A stretch of DNA of 11,898 bases from Gemmatimonadota bacterium. Lineage in GTDB: Bacteria; Gemmatimonadota; Gemmatimonadetes; Gemmatimonadales; GWC2-71-9. The stretch spans positions 1-11,898 of the forward strand of contig QHUE01000117.1 of assembly GCA_003221825.1 (NCBI GenBank), in the 5' to 3' direction. Positions 7,248-11,898 of this stretch are shown one piece after another; position 1 is the stretch's first letter, and each line of letters begins with the position of its first letter. Position numbers and translations under genes: made by a program. Below the pieces are notes generated by a model. It saw nothing but the letters and a program-made list of their open reading frames with translations. It was not told where the DNA came from and did no database searches.

Positions 7248-9211
7248 AATCGAGACTGGTATTTGCTCTTGCTCTTGGCCTCTGGGGAGGCGCCGCGGCG
7301 CAAACCAACTCGGCGGCCGCACCGCGCCAGGATCCGCGGATCGGGCTGCGCGCGGGGTGGTTCAATGCCGGCGAAGCGAACTGGAACATGCGGCTGGTCT
7401 CGACGACCCCGCCTTCGCCCGACTTCATCAATCGCGACTCGGCCGGGGATTTCCGCTTCATCAACTCCGATCTCACGTTCCGCGGCAACTACGTCATTCA
7501 GGGCAATTTCAACGGCTTGCAGATCTGGGACATCTCGAACCCCAAGATCCCGAAGCTCTACAAGGCGTTCGTCTGTCCGGGATCGCAGAGCGACGTCTCG
7601 GTCTTCCGCAACCTCCTGTTCGTGTCGGGTGAGGCGCTGAACGGGCGGACCGACTGCGGCACGCAGGGGGTCACCGATACCGTCAGCCATGAGCGGCTGC
7701 GCGGCATCCGCATCTTCGATGCCACCGATCTCGCCAATCCCAAGCACATCACCGACGTGCAGACGTGCCGCGGATCGCACACTCATACGGTCGTGACGCA
7801 GCCCAACGATACGGACAACGTCTACATCTACGTCTCGGGCTCGGCGCCAGTCCGGTCACCGAATGAATTGGCTGGCTGCGCACTCGGATCGGTGGACAGC
7901 ACGCCGAACACCGCGCTGTTCCGCATCGAGGTAATTCAGGTTCCGCTCGCGCATCCCGAGCAGGCGCATATCATCAGCTCGCCCCGCATCTTTCAGGATC
8001 TGGTCGCGCCGCCCCGCCACGGTGAGGCACCCGAGGACATCGCCGAGCAAAAGCGCGAGGTCGATTCCGCGCGCGCGGCCGGCGGTTACGTGGTGACGTT
8101 CGAAGGTCGTGACCTCATCCTCGGCCCCCAGTTCGTCACGTCAGCGCTCGACAGCATCGTCAAGGCACGCGGGGGAACCGGGGCGCCGACCGCCGCCGAC
8201 ACCGCCACGCTGCGGGCCAACGCCCCGGACATCGTCGCGAAACGCATCGAAGCGAATCGTCGGCGGCAGGGCTTCATTCCCAATGCCGGGCCAACGCAGT
8301 GCCACGATATCACGGTCTATCCCGCGATTGGTCTGGCAGGCGGCGCCTGCGGCGGGTACGGCCTGTTGCTCGACATCCGCGATGCCGCGAATCCTAAGCG
8401 CGTCGGCGCCGTGTCGGACTCCAACTTCTCCTTCTGGCACTCGGCCACGTTCAATAACGACGGGTCGAAGGTGCTCTTCACCGACGAGTGGGGCGGCGGT
8501 CTCCAGCCCCGCTGCCGCGTGACCGACAAGCCGGAGTGGGGGGCGGACGCGATCTTCACCCTCTCGGGCAGCACGCTGACGTTCAAGAACTACTACAAGC
8601 TGCCGGTCGCGCAGACGGCGAACGAGAATTGCGTCGCCCACAACGGCACGCTCATTCCGGTGCCGGGCCGGGACATCATGGCGCAGGGGTGGTATCAGGG
8701 CGGCGTCTCGGTGTTCGACTGGACCGATCCCGCGCATCCGAAGGAAATCGCGTTCTTCGACCGCGGCCCGATGGATTCGACCAAGCTGCTCGGCGCCGGG
8801 TCGTGGTCGGCGTACTGGTACAACGGCTACATCATCAGCTCCGAGATTGCGCGTGGCCTCGACATTTTCGAGCTCACGCCCAACGCGCTGCTGACGCAGA
8901 ATGAGATCGATGCCGCCAAGCTGATTCATTTCGACTACCTGAACGCGCAGGACCAGCAGCAGCTGGTCTGGCCCGCGAGCTTTGCCGTCGCGCGCGCGTA
9001 TCTCGATCAGCTGGCGCGGTCCCACGGCCTCCCGGCCGTCCGGCTCAACGCGACCCGCGACGCGCTGACGCGGGCCGAGCGGGCGTCGGGTCCGGCGCGG
9101 CAGGCGGCATTGAGCCAGCTGGCGACGCAGCTGAATACCGATGTCCAGACGTCGAGCGATCAGGTCAAGGTACGGATGCTGATCGGCGCGATCACCGACC
9201 TCAACAAGTAG
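7244..9211 (+). CDS. Exported LVIVD-repeat beta-propeller protein with conserved-looking histidines
   Basis: Predicted secreted propeller of 655 residues; function not established. A signal peptide occupies residues 1-20 (GGAAA|QT). LVIVD-type blades are seen at about 82-130 (NGLQIWDISNPKIPK), 153-200 (GIRIFDATDLANPKH), 345-415 (LLLDIRDAANPKRVG) and 485-545 (GVSVFDWTDPAHPKE, then GLDIFEL). A helical insert lies at about 255-345 and a helical C-terminal extension at about 548-655. His181, His354, His399 and His466 fall at the same point in their blades, as a chain-entry His followed by a Thr/Val strand, with Asp117 at that point in the first blade. Eight Cys occur, with C111 and C175 in matching CxGS contexts, which would suit disulfides or metal binding outside the cytoplasm. 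The GTG start overlaps the DUF305 stop as GTGA, with GGAG at 7234-7237 placed 6 nt upstream. A metal-dependent oxidase-like role, as in other propellers with axial His, is speculative. Confidence 0.85.
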   Translation: MKSRLVFALALGLWGGAAAQTNSAAAPRQDPRIGLRAGWFNAGEANWNMRLVSTTPPSPDFINRDSAGDFRFINSDLTFRGNYVIQGNFNGLQIWDISNPKIPKLYKAFVCPGSQSDVSVFRNLLFVSGEALNGRTDCGTQGVTDTVSHERLRGIRIFDATDLANPKHITDVQTCRGSHTHTVVTQPNDTDNVYIYVSGSAPVRSPNELAGCALGSVDSTPNTALFRIEVIQVPLAHPEQAHIISSPRIFQDLVAPPRHGEAPEDIAEQKREVDSARAAGGYVVTFEGRDLILGPQFVTSALDSIVKARGGTGAPTAADTATLRANAPDIVAKRIEANRRRQGFIPNAGPTQCHDITVYPAIGLAGGACGGYGLLLDIRDAANPKRVGAVSDSNFSFWHSATFNNDGSKVLFTDEWGGGLQPRCRVTDKPEWGADAIFTLSGSTLTFKNYYKLPVAQTANENCVAHNGTLIPVPGRDIMAQGWYQGGVSVFDWTDPAHPKEIAFFDRGPMDSTKLLGAGSWSAYWYNGYIISSEIARGLDIFELTPNALLTQNEIDAAKLIHFDYLNAQDQQQLVWPASFAVARAYLDQLARSHGLPAVRLNATRDALTRAERASGPARQAALSQLATQLNTDVQTSSDQVKVRMLIGAITDLNK

Positions 9212-9229
9212 ACCGTTGACTAAGCGGTT

Positions 9230-9263
9230 GAGCGGGGTTCACGTTGTCTCGTGAGCCCCGCTC
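9230..9263 (+). terminator. Long hairpin, candidate terminator or translation-control element
   Basis: Arms 9230-9243 (GAGCGGGGTTCACG) and 9250-9263 (CGTGAGCCCCGCTC) pair over 14 bp with one G-U wobble and a 6-nt loop. The following GTTCTTCCC is only modestly T-rich, so termination would be weak. It sits 18 nt after the propeller stop and could end that transcript. The GTG start of the ABC exporter (9251) lies in the 3' arm, and the only purine-rich ribosome-site candidate (9230-9237) lies in the 5' arm, so the hairpin might instead limit exporter translation. Confidence 0.55.
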
Positions 9264-11146
9264 GTTCTTCCCGAAAGCGCTACCAGGAGTTCGTCGAGGA
9301 CTATAAGCACCGGCGCCTCGACGCCGTCGCGCCCGATGATCGGGCGCAGTCGCCGGCCGCACCTCCGGGTGCACGGCGCGCCTACCTCCGCCAGTACCTG
9401 CGCTGGCTCCGGCCGCACCGCTTCGCGCTCGGCGCAGTCTTCGTGCTCGCGCTTGCGGTCGGCGGATTGCAGATGATCGAGCCGCTGTTCATCCGGTTCA
9501 TCGTCGACCATATCATCCTGAACAAGGGTCTCGATAACGCCGCCCGCTTGACCCGTCTGAACCTGACGGGGCTCGTCTTTCTCACGGTCGTCATCCTCTC
9601 GCACGTGGGCGGCGGGTTCCAGGACTACCGCCAGCGGCTGCTGAACGTACGGGTGATGTTGTCGCTGCGGCGCTCGCTCTACCAGCGGCTGTTGCATTTG
9701 CCGTTGCCACGGTTGTGGGAGATGAAGACCGGCGGGATCCTGTCGCGCCTCACCGGCGACGTCGAGACGACGACCGGGCTGCTGCAGATGGCGATCGTCT
9801 CGCCCGCGATTTCCGTCATCCGCCTCGTGATCGCGATCGCGATCCTGATCGCGCTCAACTGGCAGCTCGCGTTGACGGCGATGGCCATCATTCCGGGCGT
9901 GATGGTGTTGAGCTTGATCTTCGCGCGGCGCATTCGGCCGATCTATCGGTCGGTACGCAAAGATGTCGAGGTCGTGGACGGCCGCGTCGGCGAGACGTTT
10001 TCTGGTATCCGCGTGGTGCGCGCCTTCCGGCAGGAAATCCAGGAGCTGATCAGCTTCATGCTGGGCCGCCACACGGTGCTGCGGAAGGAGCTGTTCGCGC
10101 ACCGGCGGGAGCTGCTGCTGTGGACGTCGTGGGGGCTGTTGGAAGCCGGCATCAGCGTCGTGATCGTGTGGTTCGGGGGGTACCTGAATATCATGGGCCG
10201 CGCGAGCGTCGGCGATATCATGGCCTTTCAATGGTACATGTTCCTGCTCCTCAATCCCGTCTGGAACATCGTCAACTCCTTTTCCGAGATGCAGCGCTCG
10301 CTCGCCGCGATGGAGCGCGTCTTTGAGGTGCTGGCAATGGAGGACGACAAGCCCGACCGCCCTGGCGCACGCGAGGCGCCGGCGCTGGTGCGGGAGCTGC
10401 GGTTCGACGACGTGACGTTCGAGTACCGGGAGGCACAGCCGGTGGTGCGGGATTTCAGCGTCACCGTGCCGGGCGGATCCGTCATCGCGCTGGTCGGCCG
10501 CAGCGGCGCGGGGAAGACGACCGTCACCGACCTCGTCGCGCGGTTTCATGATCCCACGCGCGGCCGGATCGTGCTCAACGGCACCGACATCCGGGATCTG
10601 CAGCTCCGGAGCTACCGCGACCTGCTGGCGATCGTGCAGCAGGAGGTATTCCTCTTCGACGGCTCGGTGCGCGACAACATCGCCTACGGGCGGCATGACG
10701 CTACCGATGCCGAGATCGAGGACGCGGCGCGGCGCGCCAATGCGCACGAGTTCATCGTCCGGCTGCCGCTGGGCTACGAGACCTGGATCGGCGAACGGGG
10801 CGTGAAACTGTCGGGTGGGCAGCAGCAGCGGCTCGCCATCGCACGCGCGATCCTGGCGTCGCCGCAGATCCTCATTTTGGACGAAGCCACCAGCAATCTC
10901 GACACCGAGAGCGAGCAACTGATTCAGGCCTCGATGGCCGATCTGCTGGCCGACCGGACCACGTTCGTGATCGCCCACCGACTCTCGACGATCCGCCGCG
11001 CCGATCTGATCCTGCTGATGGAAAGCGGCGCCGTCGTCGAGCGCGGCACGCACGAGGACCTGATGCGCGCGCGCGGGGTCTACCACGAAATGGTGAAGCG
11101 GCAGATGGAATCGCACGCGCGGGACGGCGACGAGGTCCTGCGGTGA
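9251..11146 (+). CDS. ABC exporter half-transporter (MsbA/ABCB-like, fused membrane and ATPase domains)
   Basis: Inner-membrane ATP-driven exporter expected to work as a homodimer or with another half-transporter. The 631 residues have a hydrophilic N-terminus (1-55), a six-helix type I exporter membrane domain (about 58-345, including GAVFVLALAVGGL, LVIAIAILIAL and ISVVIVWFGG), then an ATPase domain. ATPase motifs: Walker A GRSGAGKTT (416-424, Lys422), Q-loop VQQEVFLFD, signature LSGGQQQR (520-527), Walker B ILILDEA (540-546) and switch His576 in IAHRLST. All are intact. GTG 9251 is the only usable start after the in-frame stop at 9221; the next GTG falls within the first membrane helix. That start lies inside a hairpin. 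The stop overlaps the next start as GTGA. Substrate is not predictable; lipid, peptide or drug export are all possible. Confidence 0.94.
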   Translation: MSPARSSRKRYQEFVEDYKHRRLDAVAPDDRAQSPAAPPGARRAYLRQYLRWLRPHRFALGAVFVLALAVGGLQMIEPLFIRFIVDHIILNKGLDNAARLTRLNLTGLVFLTVVILSHVGGGFQDYRQRLLNVRVMLSLRRSLYQRLLHLPLPRLWEMKTGGILSRLTGDVETTTGLLQMAIVSPAISVIRLVIAIAILIALNWQLALTAMAIIPGVMVLSLIFARRIRPIYRSVRKDVEVVDGRVGETFSGIRVVRAFRQEIQELISFMLGRHTVLRKELFAHRRELLLWTSWGLLEAGISVVIVWFGGYLNIMGRASVGDIMAFQWYMFLLLNPVWNIVNSFSEMQRSLAAMERVFEVLAMEDDKPDRPGAREAPALVRELRFDDVTFEYREAQPVVRDFSVTVPGGSVIALVGRSGAGKTTVTDLVARFHDPTRGRIVLNGTDIRDLQLRSYRDLLAIVQQEVFLFDGSVRDNIAYGRHDATDAEIEDAARRANAHEFIVRLPLGYETWIGERGVKLSGGQQQRLAIARAILASPQILILDEATSNLDTESEQLIQASMADLLADRTTFVIAHRLSTIRRADLILLMESGAVVERGTHEDLMRARGVYHEMVKRQMESHARDGDEVLR

Positions 11147-11898
11147 CGGACGCGCGTGCCGCCTTTATCAAAGCGGCGACGTGGCACGGCGGCCTGGAAG
11201 AGGCGGAGGCGCTGCTTGCCAAACATCCGGAGCTGGCCTCGGGCGACATCCACACCGCCGCCATCCTGGGTGATGATCGAGCCGTGCAGCGGTTGCTTGC
11301 TGAAGACCGCAGCAACGCCACCGCGAAGAGCCCGCCCTACGGCGGCGACGCGCTGAACTATCTCGGCCTTTCGAAGTACCTTCGGCTCGACCCCGCTCGG
11401 ACGCCCGCTTTTCTCCGTGCCGCAACCGCGTTGCTGGACGCAGGGGCGGATCCGAACACCGGCTTCTGGACCACGGGTCAATTTCCGGAGCGCGAGACGG
11501 CCCTCTATGGTGCCGCGGGCGTCGCTCATCACGCGGAGCTGACGCGGCTGCTGTTGGAGCGCGGCGCGGACCCGAACGACGGCGAAGCGGTCTACCACTC
11601 GCCCGAGACCTATGACAACGCGGCGATGAAACTCTTGGTGGAGACCGGGAAGCTGACCCCGGAAAACCTCTCGCTCATGCTGATTCGCAAACACGACTGG
11701 CATGACTACCAAGGCGCAAAGTACCTGCTCGAACGCGGGGTTGACCCGAACTCCGAGCGCGAGCGGGGGTGTATCCCGATTCATCACGCCATCGCACGCA
11801 ACAACTCCCTCGCGATGCTCGAGCTGCTCCTCGATCACGGTGCCGATCCCCGAGTCCGCAAGGATAGCGCCACGGCGATCGAGCGTGCCGCGCGCAGA
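11143..11898 (+). CDS. Ankyrin-repeat protein, 3' end outside window
   Basis: Partial cytoplasmic-looking protein (252 codons visible, frame open at the right edge), with no signal peptide or membrane segment. Ankyrin repeats mediate protein-protein contact. Degenerate repeats come first (ALLAKHPELASGDIHTAAILGD, residues about 23-44), followed by clear ones: ALLDAGADPNTGF (96-108), TALYGAAGVAHHAELTRLLL and ERGADPND (119-146), KYLLERGVDPNS (193-204), and IPIHHAIARNNSLAML with LLLDHGADPRV (211-238). GTG 11143 is chosen because it opens the frame in a GTGA overlap with the exporter stop and has GAGG at 11132-11135, 7 nt upstream. The overlap suggests coupled translation with the exporter, but no sequence feature shows that the two proteins interact. 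The family assignment is firm; the role is unknown. Confidence 0.88.
   Translation, partial: MTDARAAFIKAATWHGGLEEAEALLAKHPELASGDIHTAAILGDDRAVQRLLAEDRSNATAKSPPYGGDALNYLGLSKYLRLDPARTPAFLRAATALLDAGADPNTGFWTTGQFPERETALYGAAGVAHHAELTRLLLERGADPNDGEAVYHSPETYDNAAMKLLVETGKLTPENLSLMLIRKHDWHDYQGAKYLLERGVDPNSERERGCIPIHHAIARNNSLAMLELLLDHGADPRVRKDSATAIERAARR

Noticed and set aside
9239..11116. A 625-codon open frame on the minus strand opposite the ABC exporter
   Set aside because: It mirrors the exporter exactly, is rich in His/Arg/Asp/Gln as expected of antisense high-GC codons, and shows no domain. The plus strand has all ABC motifs.
1..11898. Mobile elements, CRISPR arrays, tRNA or rRNA genes
   Set aside because: I saw no transposase or integrase motifs, no regularly spaced direct repeats and no tRNA- or rRNA-like sequence, though reading by eye could miss a diverged example.

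Overview
The window reads as chromosomal DNA from a GC-rich, diderm, probably aerobic soil or sediment bacterium. Gemmatimonadota is my best guess. The outer membrane is implied by a TonB-dependent receptor with an N-terminal carboxypeptidase-regulatory-like domain. The mix of that receptor with a DUF305 protein, an LVIVD-type propeller and many GTG starts fits that phylum, but this is inference from gene style and I could not search for matches. No rRNA, tRNA, insertion sequence, integrase, CRISPR array or phage gene is visible.

Layout, left to right. (1) The 3' part of a cytochrome P450 (1-861) enters from the left edge. (2) A 60-bp gap with an inverted repeat leads to a packed forward run: TonB-dependent receptor (922-3906), beta-carbonic anhydrase (3908-4507, starting 1 nt after the receptor stop) and a LigD-type primase-polymerase (4504-5552). 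The polymerase frame is broken and seems to lack about 70 codons. (3) An ATP-dependent DNA ligase of LigC type (5485-6573) lies on the minus strand and overlaps the polymerase tail to tail by 68 bp. (4) An 89-bp divergent spacer is followed by a coupled pair: a secreted, His/Met-rich DUF305 protein (6663-7247) and a secreted LVIVD beta-propeller protein (7244-9211). (5) A strong hairpin (9230-9263) is followed by an MsbA-like ABC exporter half-transporter (9251-11146), coupled to an ankyrin-repeat protein (11143-11898) that runs off the right edge.

How the genes may work together. The primase-polymerase and LigC-like ligase match the known bacterial theme of a short-gap-filling polymerase paired with a ligase in DNA repair. 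No Ku gene is in view, and the polymerase looks damaged. The DUF305 and propeller proteins share a translational overlap and both carry export signals. One has a cluster of Met and His, and the other has His at equivalent places in four blades, so a joint role in envelope metal (perhaps copper) chemistry is a reasonable hypothesis. The exporter and ankyrin protein are also translationally coupled, but the ankyrin protein gives no hint of its partner. The receptor's substrate cannot be read from sequence.

The most unusual points are the internally deleted, frameshifted polymerase, the four-histidine pattern in the propeller, and the exporter's only plausible start codon lying inside the 3' arm of a long hairpin. 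No stretch over 300 bases lacks a gene.
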